A DNA stretch of 64,000 nucleotides from Diphasiastrum complanatum (Eukaryota > Streptophyta > Lycopodiopsida > Lycopodiales > Lycopodiaceae): positions 9,415,911-9,479,910 of the forward strand of contig CM055115.1 of assembly GCA_029204225.1 (NCBI GenBank), given 5' to 3'. Made by a program: the position numbers and the translations under genes. Shown here one piece after another: positions 11,656 through 25,655 of the stretch. Under the pieces are notes generated by a model. It did no database searches. It saw nothing but the letters and a program-made list of their open reading frames with translations, and had not been told where the DNA came from. Numbering within the stretch: the first letter of the stretch is position 1; every line of letters starts with the position of its first letter.

Positions 11656-12779
11656 CTGGATTGACACAATTCACTCAATGTATAAAAGCACAGTGTATGA
11701 AAATCAAATAAACAATTATGTCTATTGAAGAAAAAATGTAGCTTAAGAGAGAGACAAATGAACAATTGTATCTATTCAAGCAAATAGTTTTCAACATCCA
11801 TAAAAACAAGTCAATGAGAGCAATTAATAACCAAAGCTTAAACAAGGCTTTCAATATATAGTTTGCTTCCATCAATTCTCGACAAGTTTGAAACGCTGGA
11901 GTTGCACTCCTCATTATGTGTGATATTCAAATCTTCCTCATGTCCTGGTCTTATTATATTGATAGAGGAAGATTGATCCAATGCCTAAAGTTCTTTTTCA
12001 TTACCAACATACGAATCATCATGACAATGCTTGCTTGAATGTTCTGTTCATACACACATTGTGCTCAACTCAAATTTCTAATTGTTAAAAAAAAAAACTC
12101 AATGCACTCCTCAAAATCTTATGAAAAAGTCGTCAAGCTTGTACTTCAAATGTGGCATTATTGGCATAAAAAAACACGCATTGTATGTATATTCAAGTGG
12201 TATTTTCTGAATATATGCACTCCCTTTATATATACAATTTTGTTTTTAATTGCAATGTATAACTATCGATCGAATCAAATCTACGCATTACAAGCATGAC
12301 AATACATTGCTCTATCTTCGTGTCTCTTCCTATAAAACATGCTCTCTCCATCTTTCTCTCTCTATCTCTCTCTCTTCTATTACAATGTGTGCTAAAACTT
12401 GCAATTATGCTATATCAATAATTTATTATTCTAAAATGTGAAATGTTACTATTAGAAAATTGAAAATTGTTCACAACCAAGACTTGTGAAAGTACTAAAA
12501 TGCCAAACAACTGTGATTCAAAAGTCGCATAAAAACATCAACGGCTTCTTCATGAAATAAAACCCAACAATAGTATATTTAAAATAGCAACGACTTGAAT
12601 AGATGACATTATGTACAAAAGAATAAACTAGAAATGCAAATAAAAATATTGTATCATAGTTACAACCTCTACATTATAATTGTAGCATAACCACCTCATA
12701 TACCTTCTTGAGGCTCTTCATTTTTGTCAAGGTCTTGCTCTCTGTCCGTAATTCGATCAACTGAATTAATTTACTCATC
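11656..12779. other. No gene seen
   Basis: AT-rich DNA with short CT-rich runs (about 12345-12375). It may hold introns or the upstream part of the FCP1-like gene, but no exon can be supported. Confidence 0.45.
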
Positions 12780-15700
12780 GTGGACCACGACCAACTTCAT
12801 GAAAAACTTCTTGTATACCAGTATTAACAACAACTTCTTCATAGTCCGAATCATTTGAAAATAGACCTTTTGGTTGACTAATAGAAGACAACAGAGATTG
12901 CAGATTTGGAATCATGTCCACCGGAGATGGTCCCATGGAAGACAAGCTCAAGCACCATCTTTGCTTAACTCAGCTATGGTTTCTCACCTCACTATAAAAG
13001 GATCACAAAAATCCATATGAGTCAACCAAAGATATGACATGTCGTCGCTTGGTAACGCATGCTTGGCCTAGTAGCCCACTGGTGTAAGCATCAACAACCA
13101 CTTCAGAGTCTCCTACAAGTTCATACGAATTGTGAGATATCTATATGGCATATCACAGTTGGTTCATAACAACAAGTAGTATACAAATAATGTCTGAGAA
13201 AAAAACAAACGAGAAGTTAAAACTTACTTGTTAACCATGTAATCAGCCTCTCATAAACCAGAGTGATTTCGAATTGGCATAAAGTGGACCTCCCACCATG
13301 CCAACAAATTCAAATTTTGGTTTTTCCATTAAGAAACGATGTCGCAACATTTTTTATACATTTTTTGAACCGTCCTCGTCATCATCAATGGATGCATGGC
13401 CTACAAAAATTATCGAAATCACAAATCAAAACCCTTTTGATGCAATTCTTGAAAGGGAAATACCGTCTTAGTAGTAGTTGAAACGAAACACGTCACCATA
13501 AAATCTTGGCTTGTTTCCAAAACATCACAAGCCATATAATTCAAATATGTATATGTACCAATTTCAACGTGAATATTTAATGAAAAAGAGTTTAATGCTT
13601 GCAAACAGGCATACCAACATTGCGTTGTATGGATGAACCCACCAGCTAAAATCTTTCCATTGTAGTTGATTCAACATCTGTATGAAAAATTTTCAAAAAA
13701 AATTCATGTGGCCAACAGTCATTCAAATCATGCGATACATCAACAACTTATTTTCTTTTTGATATCTCCAATATGTCCATCTTCCAAACACTGAAATCTA
13801 TTGCTCGTGTACGATATCACCCATGGCTCCAAATGATTACTCGCTACCTTATGTTCGATCAAATCATATTTTGATTTCAAATATGAGTGAACAAATCCAG
13901 GCAGGTCAGTTTTTTTAACAGCCCTTTTGGAGGCTGCCTCACACCAAGATGGAGAACCCTACACATATCATCAATAAAGTTATTGGAGATTTGATATCTC
14001 TTGAATGCATCTAATTGTGATAAACTAACTCCATATTGTGTTTCCCATGTTTCATCTATTTTTTGTTAGATCACAATATTCTTTTAAAGACGTAACATTA
14101 TCAAAAAAATCAAAGGAGTAATTTTTGTCGAACACAATGGTCCCATTCAGCAACTTATTAAAAATAATTTCAATCCCAGTCTTGAATAACCCTTACAAAG
14201 GGTGCACAAAATATGGAGTTATTGATTTCAAATCATTCTTTGTGTTGGGCTTTAGTTCACCTTTTAATTCAGCAAAGAACCATCCACCCACTTTCTCAAT
14301 TTCATCCAATTTTTTTCATACATTATCAGAAGAAAACAACACACAATAAGATTCCTTTGGCTCTTTCCGTCACATCATGTCTTCCAACATTGATTTGTAA
14401 GCCTAAAATACAAATAATTATTTGCAATTAGATCGATCACAGATGTGCATAAAGCTAAACAACAGTAAATATAACAACACGATAAGCTTAAACTGAGCCT
14501 CTATATAAAAACATGCACCTTCCACTTTTCGCATGTTCGCCCACCTCCAATCGATCGTTCGGGGTGTTTCCAAAATTCTCACTGCATTCGAGTTTGATGG
14601 AGTAATTCAGGAAAAGAACTTTTCCGCTTGTATTCATCATTCAGCTCCTTTAATGCCCTGGATATCTGAATGCATTCCACAGGAGTCACCTTATGACTCG
14701 GAATGCGCGCACTATGTTTGTAGTATTGTTGTTGCAAACTTCCACAATCTGGAAACTTTTGTGCATCCAAAACTCTCAACAAATTTTTTGTCGCTTGTAT
14801 TGTATGTTGTCCATCCACAACATAAAATTTTATCTCTACTGCCTTGTCCTTTAAAATTTTACTGTCAAACACCTCAACAAACTCCCTAGTTTTTGAATAA
14901 AATGGGATCACATCTACTGGGGCAACTTCACCCCAATAGTGTTAAACAACAATCTCTGCAACACATCACAATAATCTCTATTGAAGGGCCTACAGTTATA
15001 TTGCGCTGGGAGAAGCTCACACTTGGTTACATCAATCTGAATCTCATTTTGTATACCCAGAGGATACAACTTCTTAAAGGCATCCAATCTCATATTTGTT
15101 TTTGCAAGTGCATCTTCATTGCATGATTTTGAGGCCTTTGATTTTTTTGAGACAACTTCAATCAAAACATCCTTCTTTTCTTTGACACCCTTTTTTCTGC
15201 TCTTTTGCTCTTTTTGTGAAGGTGGTTGAAAACTCCTAAGTGGAATTGCGTCCACTGTTGTAACCACTAAAGTCATATTTGTAGGTGATTCATGGTGATT
15301 ATGTCTCTCCGTAGCACTTCTCCCTTCCACTTCTTTACTTCATTGTCTGGACTTTTTTTTTGGAACATTTCTTTCCGACCCAAGAAAGCTAGGATAATTT
15401 TGAATTTTGCTTTTGGCCTTTCGAAAGCCTTCAAGTATCTCCTTGTGTAATATATTATATATTTCATTGTCACACAATAGCCAATGCAATCCGTAGCAAG
15501 AGTTTAGATTTTTCTAAACACTTGCTACCATCAGCGCGACATCATAATCAACGATACTAGCATAGATCTCAAAATATTTCTCATTCTTTTAGTAAATATT
15601 TTCAAAAATGCAGACCCACAATCATCAAATTCCTCTTGAATATCCACCACACATCCACAACTCGTAGTGTTTCCTGTATCAATCCAAAGCGCAAAGAAAA

Positions 15701-15880
15701 ATATATCTAATTTAGAACCATTCTCAAAAAGCTCAAAGTACCACTTATACTTATTGTCAAACGAAATTTTTCGATGTCACTCATACTTATTGTCAATCTT
15801 TACTAAATTCTCGATGTCACTCATAAGGGGAACAATTATTCCTACAAATGATCCATCACTGTAAAAATAGTAGTGTTAGA
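12780..15880 (-). pseudogene. Unfamiliar gene with a ParB-like VDGQHT motif, decayed
   Basis: Coding-like frames run leftward through about 3 kb. The best part (15330-14579) starts basic (KKGVKEKKDVLIEVVSKK), then has CELLPAQYNCRPFNRDY, VIPFYSKTREFVEVFD and KFYVVDGQHTIQATKNLL, then VTPVECIQISRALKEL. The layout of a promised position, a fill-in middle and V-D-G-Q-H-T resembles the ParB/sulfiredoxin-like fold, whose members include nucleases and DNA-binding proteins; that link rests on the motif alone. A one-base loss near 14915 breaks the frame. After an intron (14403-14518) come LDEIEKVGGWFFAELKGELK and ITPYFVHPL, then YLKSKYDLIEHKVASNHLEPW (13900-13800) and, near 12800-12900, LQSLLSSISQPKGLFSND. 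Further upstream, 15880-15540 encodes YKWYFELFENGSKLDIFFF. I do not recognise the gene. Several stops and shifts suggest a pseudogene. Confidence 0.5.
14403..14518 (-). other. Predicted intron in the ParB-like gene
   Basis: On the minus strand the donor is GAAG/GTGCATG and the acceptor is TTTGTATTTTAG/GCTTAC, 116 bp apart. The frames on either side (IDWRWANMRKVEG, then AYKSMLEDMM) are both coding-like, and the middle is rich in T. Confidence 0.55.
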
Positions 15881-15944
15881 ACTTCTGAAAATATGAAACA
15901 AATAAACTTCAACATTTTTACTTACCAATAAACAATTTATAACT

Positions 15945-17300
15945 AGAGCATTGCTCAACTTTCATGTCAATGTTGGAACACAATTGGAAAATTTTGTGCT
16001 ACATTGAACATCAACAACATAATTTGTTGGCTAACTCGAGCAGTGCTCGAGTTAGAGGTAGAAACAGATTGCCCACCATGTCAAAGTCGGACACTCCTAG
16101 AAAGGAAGACAAGATTGACCCCCTCTTCTGCTCTGAAAATATGAAACCAATAAAGTTCAGTATTTTTATTTACCGATAAATAGTTTCTAGCTCGAGCATT
16201 GCTCGAGTTACATGTCAAACATGGAACAAATTTGACAGATGGACAAATTTTGTGCTACATTGAACATCAACAACATAATATGTTGGCTATCTCGAGCCGT
16301 GCTCGAGTTAGAGGGGAAAGCTTATTGAATCCACTTTCATAAAAGTGCAAATCTGTAGATTTTCCATAGTGGTGAGTTGCAAAAGAAAATTCGGAAAAAT
16401 TGCCTAACTCAAGTAGTGCTCGAGTTAGAAGTAGAAGCTAGTTTCTGACCATTTCAAAGTCGGATCAAAATTGGTGCCTGGACAAATCTTGTGACACATT
16501 CAATATCAATAACATACTTTGGGCTAACTCGAGCAGTGCTAGAACATCATTGTCAAAGTAAGACTATTAGAACTTTTGTTATAGCTTCTCAAAATACAAA
16601 ACCAATAAACTTCAACATTTTTACTTACCAATAAACAGTTTATAACTTGAGCATCGCTCAAGTTACATGTCAAAGATGGAACACAATTGTTGGATGGAGA
16701 AATTTGTGCTACATTGAACATCAACAACATAATCTCTTGGCTAACTTGAGCAGTGCTCACTGGTTAGAGGTAGAAGGTGATTGCATATACTTTGATAAAA
16801 GTGCAAAAAAGTAATTTTACCATATTAGTGAATTCAGAAAAAAAAACTTCCTAAATTGGTGTCTTAACTCGAGCAGTGCTCGAGCTAGAGGTAGAAGCTG
16901 GTTGCCCACCATGTCAAAGTCAAACACTCTTGGAAAGAAAGACAAGATTGACCATCTCTTCCGCTCTCAAAATACAAAACCAATAAAGTTTAGCATCTTT
17001 ACTTATCAATTAATAGTTTCTAAGTCGAGCATTGCTCGAGTTACATGTCAAAGTTGGAATTTCAAATCAAGACAGGAACCCATGAATTTGTATCATTATA
17101 AAACTCTTGCAGCTTGAGTTAGTGCTCAAGTTCTAAAATGACTAGACTGTAGTACAAGCGTTCATATAGAGAGGGCAGAAGAAATGGCTAGAACTCGAGC
17201 ACTGCTTGAGTAGGCTGGATTTAATTTTTTTTAAGACTATAGTAAAGGTGTCCAAAAAAAAAGTATGCAATTTTTCCCCCAACTCTAGCACTCTAGCACT
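15945..17300. repeat. Palindromic satellite, block I
   Basis: About a dozen copies of a 21-bp near-palindrome: AACTCGAGCA, one central base, then TGCTCGAGTT. An exact copy is at 16033-16053. Copies stand 80-160 bp apart. Two spacer types alternate: one after GTTAGAGGTAGAAG with CCACCATGTCAAAGTC, one after GTTACATGTCAAA with GAACATCAACAACATAAT. Short frames through it have no domain and read through the palindromes. Confidence 0.9.
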
Positions 17301-19300
<2,000 letters not shown>

Positions 19301-19304
19301 ATTT

Positions 19305-21056
19305 GCATAACTCGAGTAGTGCTTGAGTTAGATATGTCATGATTCCTTTGTCAGGCTTCCTATAATTGCCAAGAGTGTATAATCTAGACAAAATTGGTGT
19401 CTAACTTGAAAAAGAAAGATGTATGCCATGATGCCATTGTACAGACATATCATATGCTGTTACTTTTTGAGTTGTATAAACCATATTTGAAGTTGTAGAC
19501 ATATGATATTGGAGGGTATAGTCTGGACAAAATTTAGTGTCCAACTCGAGCAATGCTCGAGTTAGAGGTATTCTCTGAAGCCTTTGTAGACATATAATGT
19601 TAGATTGCATTTTTACTTGTGTAGACCAAATTCCAAATTGTGGAACTCGAGCAGTGCTCGAGTTAGGTATGCCATGATTCCTTTGTCAGGCTTGCTATAG
19701 TTGCCAGAAGTGTATAATCTAGACAAAATTTGGTGTCTAACTTAAGCAGTGTTCGAGGCAGATGTATGCCATGATTAAATTGTACAAACATATCATATGT
19801 TATTGCTTTTTGAGTTGTATAAAGTAGATTTCAAGTTGTCTAACTCGAGAAGTGCTCGAGTTAGAGTTATGATCTGAAGCCCTTTGTAGACATATGATAA
19901 TATTGCCAATTGCTTTTCTAGTTGTACAAACAAGATATGAATCCTTTGTCAGGAGGGTATAATCTGGACAAAGTTTGGCGTCCAACTCGAGCAGTGCTCG
20001 AGTTAGAGGTATTCTCTGAAGCCTTTGTAGACATATGATGTTGGATTGCATTTTTAGTTGTGTAGACCAGATTTCAAATTGTGGAACTCGATCAGTGCTC
20101 GAGTTAGGTATGCCATGATACCTTTGTCAGGCTTGCTATAATTGCCAGGAGTGTATAAGCTAGACAAAGTTCGAGGCAGATGTATGCCATGATTCCATTG
20201 TAGAGACATATTATTAGCAATTGCTTTTTGAGTTGTATAAAGTAGATTTCAAATTTTCAAACTCGAGTACTGCTCGGATTAGAGATTTGCTCTAAAGCCT
20301 TTTGTAGACATATCATGTTTGACTATTTTTCAGTTCTACATGTATTATATGAATCCTTTGTCAGGAGGGTATAATCTGGACAAAAGTTGTTGTCCAACTC
20401 GAGCAATGCTTCAGTTGGAGATATTCTCTGAAGCCTTTGTAGACATATAATGTTGGATTGCATTTTTAGTTGTGTAAACCAGATTCCAAATTGTGGAAGT
20501 CGAGCAATGCTCGAGTTAGGTTTGCCATGATTCCTTTGTCAAGCTTGCTATAATTGGTAGGAGTGTGTAATCTAGACAAAGTTGGGGTCTAGCTTGAGTA
20601 GTGCTCGAGTTAGATGTATGCCATGATTCCATTGTACAGACATCTCATATGCTATTGCTTTTTGAGTTCTATAAAGCAGATTTCAAATTGTCTAACTCGA
20701 GTAGTGCTCGAGTTAGAGCTGTGCTGTGAAGCCTTTTGTAGACATATGATATTTGATTGTCTTTTAGTTGTACAAGTATTAATACTTTATCAGGAGTGTA
20801 TAATGCTGACAAAATTTGGTGTCCAACTCGAGCAGTGCTCGAGTTGGAGCTATGCTCTGAAGCTTGTGTAGACATATGATGTTGGATTGCATTTTTTAGT
20901 TGTGTAGACTAGATTCCAAATTGTGGAACTCGAGCAGTGCTCGAGTTAGGTATGCAAACTAACATAATGGTAATGATCAATTCATAACAGAAGTTTGACC
21001 ATGGTTCCTTTGTCAGGCTTGCTATAATTGCCAAGAGTGTATAATCTGGACAAAAT
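19305..21056. repeat. Palindromic satellite, block II left part
   Basis: The same 21-bp near-palindrome as in block I, about every 100 bp, but with other spacers. Four spacer types follow each other: GGTATGCCATGATTCCTTTGTCAGG; ATGTATGCCATGATTCCATTG; AGCTATGCTCTGAAGCC; AGGTATTCTCTGAAGCC. The spacer type beginning GGTATGCC starts at 19642, 20083, 20495 and 20925, so the higher-order unit is 412-441 bp and holds four palindromes. The array is cut at 21056 by the intact Copia element and resumes at 26918. Confidence 0.9.
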
Positions 21057-21709
21057 TGTGAAAAACTCAGATCCAAAAGATGCTAAAGTTTCATAAAGAT
21101 CTTGGCCATGGAAGTTATGCACATCTAGATTGAAAAAATGATAGAAATTGTGATGTTAAGCATACTAAACATCAACTAAACATCAAGATCTGATCATAAG
21201 CTTCCACAAACAGAAACTTGCTGTCCCTGTCCGTACTTCAGAGCCTACAACCTGCATTTCACACGTGTGAAGCCATAGCAACAAAGAAATCACAATTCTA
21301 GTGGCTAGAATGCAAGATATGAACAAAAAAGTGAGAGAGAAGAAGATGGATCTTCAAAGAGCATAACATTCATTCAATAGAATGAAAATGAGATGTGTAC
21401 ATACTCGTGGAGATGGCTATTTATAGCAGCCATAGTGCCTCTTGGCCACTTGTCTTATGATAGGCTAAAATTGGGGTCCAATAGGATTCACCCATCTACC
21501 TAGAAATTTGGTCAAATAGGAATGCACCAAATTATGAGCCAATAGAAGAGCTCCACACTCGACCTCCTCTAATTAATGTGACCTCAAAAGTAGTGTACAC
21601 ATACTTTGGGCCTCTACATACATGTATGAACCTATCTCTAACTTTTATTTGGCCATAGGCCTACAAAATCTCAAGTTAGGAAAATACTACTAGTTGACAA
21701 TTTTTCACA
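21057..21709 (-). repeat. 3' LTR of element A
   Basis: 653 bp, TGTGAAAAAC to TTTTTCACA on the + strand. It supplies the transcript end. The ORF stop lies just inside it. Confidence 0.96.
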
Positions 21710-24700
21710 CTCCCTCTTCAACTAGTTTTAGCATAGATTTAGAAAGTACACCAAGACTTGTTCTATGCTTGAAAAATAAGTCCTTTCCCAATGCTTTGGT
21801 AAAGATATCAGCCACACATTCCTTTGATGGGACATGTTCAAGCTTGATCTCTTTTGCCAACACTTGTTCTCTCACAAAATGGTAAGCCACCTCGATATGT
21901 TTGCTCCTTGCATGGAAAACCGGATTGCTTGCTAGACTTTGGGCTGAAAGGTTGTCACAAAAGATGATTGGACTCTCTGAAAAATCCAGCAAATGAAGCT
22001 CCATAATCATCCTCTTGATCCACACCATCTCCTTTGTGCATGATGTCAAAGCTTTGTACTCGGCCTCACTAGAAGAAAGTGATATAGTTGCTTGTTTCTT
22101 CGACATCCATGAGATAGCTCCATCACCTATGAAAATAGCATGTGCATTTATGGATTTTCTATCCATAAGGTCTCCTGCAAAATCTGAATCTGAAAAACCA
22201 AATAAGTTAGGTGATGAGCCTCTATAAACAATGCCAAAATCTTTTGTTCCCGAGATGTATCTCAAGATCCTCTTTCCTAGTTTCCAATGTTCTATGCTAG
22301 GATCTTGCATGAATTGGCTTAATCTACCAACACAATAAGATAAATCAGGTCTTGTGATGGTTAGATATATAAGAGAACCTATTAGCTTCCTATAGAGAGT
22401 AATGTCCTCGAAGGATCTTTCATTACCTCTTATAGTTAGCTTTACATGTGATTCCATAGGTGTATCAATAGGATTTGCATCTACCATATGAAATCTATTG
22501 AGAATAGAAATAGCATACTTCTCTTGTGAAATAAAAGTGATTTGAGAAGTTCTAATTACTTCTATTCCTAAGATATAGCTCAAAAGACCAAGATCATGCA
22601 CTTCAAATTCCTTTTTTAGTGCTTTCTTGATATCTTCTATATCTTCCTTGTTCCCTCCACTTAAAATAATGTCATCCACATAAATTAGAAGGATTGTAAC
22701 ATCATTAGCACTAATTCTAAAGTAAAGTGAATGATCATACTCACTCATAGTGAAGTTTTGAGAAAGTAGAAAAGAGTTAAGCCTAGCATACCAACTCCTT
22801 GGTGCTTGCTTAAGACCATACAAACTTTTTTGTAGAAAACACACATGATTAGGCTTGCTATGAGAAACATAGCTCTCGGGTTGCTCCATGTAGACTTCCT
22901 CTTCAAGATCACCATTCAAGAAAGCATTAGAAATGTCTAATTGCCAAAGATCCCATCCATAAAGAGTTGCAAGGGAAATGATTACTCTTATGCTCACCAT
23001 CTTTGCCACGGGTGCAAAGGTTTCCTCATAGTCAATGCCATGCTCTTGAGCATAACCTTTAGCCACCAACCTTGCCTTCAACTTGTTGATAGATCCATCT
23101 TGATTTGTCTTTACCTTGAAGATCCATTTGCATCCAATTGCACTTTTGCCCTTTGGAAGCTCCACCAATCTCCATGTGTTGTTCTTCATAAGTGCTTCAA
23201 ACTCAAGATCCATTGCTTGGATCCATTCCTCTTTTTGCCTTGCTTCATCTACACATGAAGGTACATCAAAAGAAGTTAGGAAAGCATAGTTGGATCCATC
23301 CACCACTTGCTTACCTTTGCCATCATAAGTGAGCCTTGAGGGTTTCACTTTATGCCTTGGAGTTCTCCTTGGAATTTGACTTGAAGAGGCTTCTTCATCA
23401 TCCACATCCAATGTGTCATCAACTCCATTGTCATCAAGCACATTAGTTGCAACAACACCATCATCACTTGAAACAACTTTTGGAATGTTATTTTCATCAA
23501 AAATGACATCCCTACTTGTGAACACTTTCTTGATTGAAGGAACATAAATCCTATATGCTTTGCTTACTTCACTATAACCAACAAAAATGCCCTTTCTTGA
23601 AGATGGATCCTCCTTAGTTCTATCATCAAGAGTAATGTTGAAGTAGCAAATGCATCCAAAAGTTCTTAGAAACTTGACATTAGGCTTCATACCAAACAAA
23701 GCTTCAAAAGGGGTTTTTCCTTCCAATACAACACTTGGCCATCTATTGCATAGGAAATTTGCACACAACAAAGCATCACTCCAAAAAGGTTTAGGAAGAT
23801 TAGCATTCAATCTCATTGCCTTTGCACTCTCACACAAGGTTCTATTCTTCCTCTCGGCCACTCCATTTTGTTGTGGTGTTCTTGGACATGTGTACTCCCT
23901 CTTGATCCCATGCTCATCGCAAAAGGCTTTGAATTTGTTAGAAATGTATTCACCACCATTGTCGCTCCTCAAGCATTTGATTTTGGTTGTAAATTGAGTC
24001 TCAATAGCAACTTTGAACTTGACAAACACATCAAACACCTCATCCTTGCTCTTTAGTAGATAAACCCAACAAAATCTACTAAAATCATCAATGAAAGTTA
24101 CATACATCTTAGCACCTCCATTGCTAATTGTAGTAACACCATGAATATCCGAATGCAAGAGAGAAAAAGGCATCTTAGATCTAGATATAGATCTAGTATA
24201 TGGCAATCTATGTGATTTAGACAAAGCACATTCTTCACAAACATGATTCAAGCAAGTAAGAGACTTGGGAAGTCCCCTTACTACCTCCTTTTTGGCTATT
24301 ACCTCCAAGGCCTTGTAGTTGAGATGTCCCATCCTTTTATGCCATACCTCTTGAATTGACATTTGTTCATTTGCCATGCATCCAACTTGGTTAGCAACAA
24401 CACATGCATCAAGCTTGAACAATTTCCCTTGCCTTTTCCCTTTTGCAATGATACTATACCCCTTTTTGATCAAGCAAGCATCACCATCAAACTCAACTTT
24501 GAATCCTTTGTCAAGCATTTGGCTTACACTAAGTAAGTTCTTGGTAATGGATGGAATGAGCAAAACATCTTTCAATTCTATATTCCTATTTGTAGAAAGT
24601 GAAATAGGAATTGTGCCAATCCCCTTGATTGTACACTCACCATCATTTGCGGTATAGATTACCTTCCTATCACCATCAAATGCCATTAAAGATGAAAAAT

Positions 24701-25655
24701 ACTCTTTATGATATGTCATATGAGAAGTGGCTCCACTATCAATCCACCAAGGATCAATGTCTCCATGATTAGCCAACAAGCAAGATGACATAACAAAAGC
24801 ATCATTTGAAAGAAGCTCATCCCCACCCTCATCAATAGTTAGATTGGTTTGCTTTTCCCCTTGATCCCTCTTTTTCTTGAAACAATCACTAGCAAAATGC
24901 CCTTTGACTCCACAATAGAAACATTTTAGCTTAGATCTATCCTTCTTTTTGCCAAAAGTGGAGTGCTCACCTTGGTCTTGCCCTTTAGACCAATTGCTTT
25001 TACCTTTGCCCTTGAACTTGCCTTTAGAGAACATTGCCTCCTCTTCTCCTCCTTGAGATGTAGAAGATGCTCCCACTCTTGCTTGCAACCTGAATTCTTC
25101 AGTCAACAAGACCTCTTGCAAGTCTCCAACACTTGGTAAACATTTTTGGATAGCATAACTTTGAACAAGATTAGCATGATCATCCAACAAGCCATTGAGA
25201 ATCACTTGAACAAGCTCCTCATTATTTATGCCATCATTAATGCATGCTAACTCATCATTCAATGCTTTAACTCTCAAAACAAAAGCATGTCCACTCTCAC
25301 TCTTCTTTTGCATACAAGAAAAGATTTGCCTTCTTAAAGTCAACACTCTAGAAGTAGACTTGGATTCATAAACCTTCTTCAAGGCTTCCCAAGCTTCACT
25401 AGATGATGTGCACTTACCAACCTCTTTGATAAGCTCATTTGTCACATTCATCTTGATCATGTGAAGGGCTTTCTTTGCCCTCTTGTCATACCTCAATTGT
25501 TCTTGAGGTGCCAAAGGTCTCTCCTCCACACCTACAACAATATCCATCAACTCATTCATCTCAAGCAAAGACTCCATCCTTACTTTCCAAGTAGAATAGT
25601 TGAGGGAGGTAAGCCTATCATTGCTTTCCAACATGTAGCCTCCATTTGTAGCCAT
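21705..25655 (-). CDS. Copia Gag-Pol polyprotein, 1316 aa, intact
   Basis: A single uninterrupted polyprotein of 1316 residues, a usual length for plant Copia elements. In order: gag with LNYSTWKVRMESLL (18-31) and a UBN2-type middle; a CX2CX4HX4C zinc knuckle (C245, C248, H253, C258); protease with DSGATSH (D306); GAG-pre-integrase zinc residues H439, H444, C473, C476; integrase catalytic D503, D565 and E601; reverse transcriptase with D907 and YVDD at 992-995; RNase H with D1156 or D1158, E1197 and D1234. All catalytic residues are present. It processes itself, makes cDNA in Gag particles and integrates it. The start at 25655 precedes MATNGGYML, and no longer frame lies upstream. The stop TGA uses the first bases of the 3' LTR, so the purine tract is also coding. 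A related gag fragment is at 51.2-51.8 kb. Confidence 0.97.
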   Translation of the reverse strand: MATNGGYMLESNDRLTSLNYSTWKVRMESLLEMNELMDIVVGVEERPLAPQEQLRYDKRAKKALHMIKMNVTNELIKEVGKCTSSSEAWEALKKVYESKSTSRVLTLRRQIFSCMQKKSESGHAFVLRVKALNDELACINDGINNEELVQVILNGLLDDHANLVQSYAIQKCLPSVGDLQEVLLTEEFRLQARVGASSTSQGGEEEAMFSKGKFKGKGKSNWSKGQDQGEHSTFGKKKDRSKLKCFYCGVKGHFASDCFKKKRDQGEKQTNLTIDEGGDELLSNDAFVMSSCLLANHGDIDPWWIDSGATSHMTYHKEYFSSLMAFDGDRKVIYTANDGECTIKGIGTIPISLSTNRNIELKDVLLIPSITKNLLSVSQMLDKGFKVEFDGDACLIKKGYSIIAKGKRQGKLFKLDACVVANQVGCMANEQMSIQEVWHKRMGHLNYKALEVIAKKEVVRGLPKSLTCLNHVCEECALSKSHRLPYTRSISRSKMPFSLLHSDIHGVTTISNGGAKMYVTFIDDFSRFCWVYLLKSKDEVFDVFVKFKVAIETQFTTKIKCLRSDNGGEYISNKFKAFCDEHGIKREYTCPRTPQQNGVAERKNRTLCESAKAMRLNANLPKPFWSDALLCANFLCNRWPSVVLEGKTPFEALFGMKPNVKFLRTFGCICYFNITLDDRTKEDPSSRKGIFVGYSEVSKAYRIYVPSIKKVFTSRDVIFDENNIPKVVSSDDGVVATNVLDDNGVDDTLDVDDEEASSSQIPRRTPRHKVKPSRLTYDGKGKQVVDGSNYAFLTSFDVPSCVDEARQKEEWIQAMDLEFEALMKNNTWRLVELPKGKSAIGCKWIFKVKTNQDGSINKLKARLVAKGYAQEHGIDYEETFAPVAKMVSIRVIISLATLYGWDLWQLDISNAFLNGDLEEEVYMEQPESYVSHSKPNHVCFLQKSLYGLKQAPRSWYARLNSFLLSQNFTMSEYDHSLYFRISANDVTILLIYVDDIILSGGNKEDIEDIKKALKKEFEVHDLGLLSYILGIEVIRTSQITFISQEKYAISILNRFHMVDANPIDTPMESHVKLTIRGNERSFEDITLYRKLIGSLIYLTITRPDLSYCVGRLSQFMQDPSIEHWKLGKRILRYISGTKDFGIVYRGSSPNLFGFSDSDFAGDLMDRKSINAHAIFIGDGAISWMSKKQATISLSSSEAEYKALTSCTKEMVWIKRMIMELHLLDFSESPIIFCDNLSAQSLASNPVFHARSKHIEVAYHFVREQVLAKEIKLEHVPSKECVADIFTKALGKDLFFKHRTSLGVLSKSMLKLVEEGV
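21710..21720 (-). other. Polypurine tract of element A
   Basis: On the minus strand TGAAGAGGGAG directly precedes the 3' LTR. It primes plus-strand DNA synthesis and here overlaps the last codons of the polyprotein. Confidence 0.85.

Noticed and set aside
15964-17117. Several 70-codon frames in palindrome block I that resemble each other (PTMSKSDTPRKEDKIDPLF and the like)
   Set aside because: They resemble each other because the satellite repeats; each is cut by the next unit and has no start context or domain.
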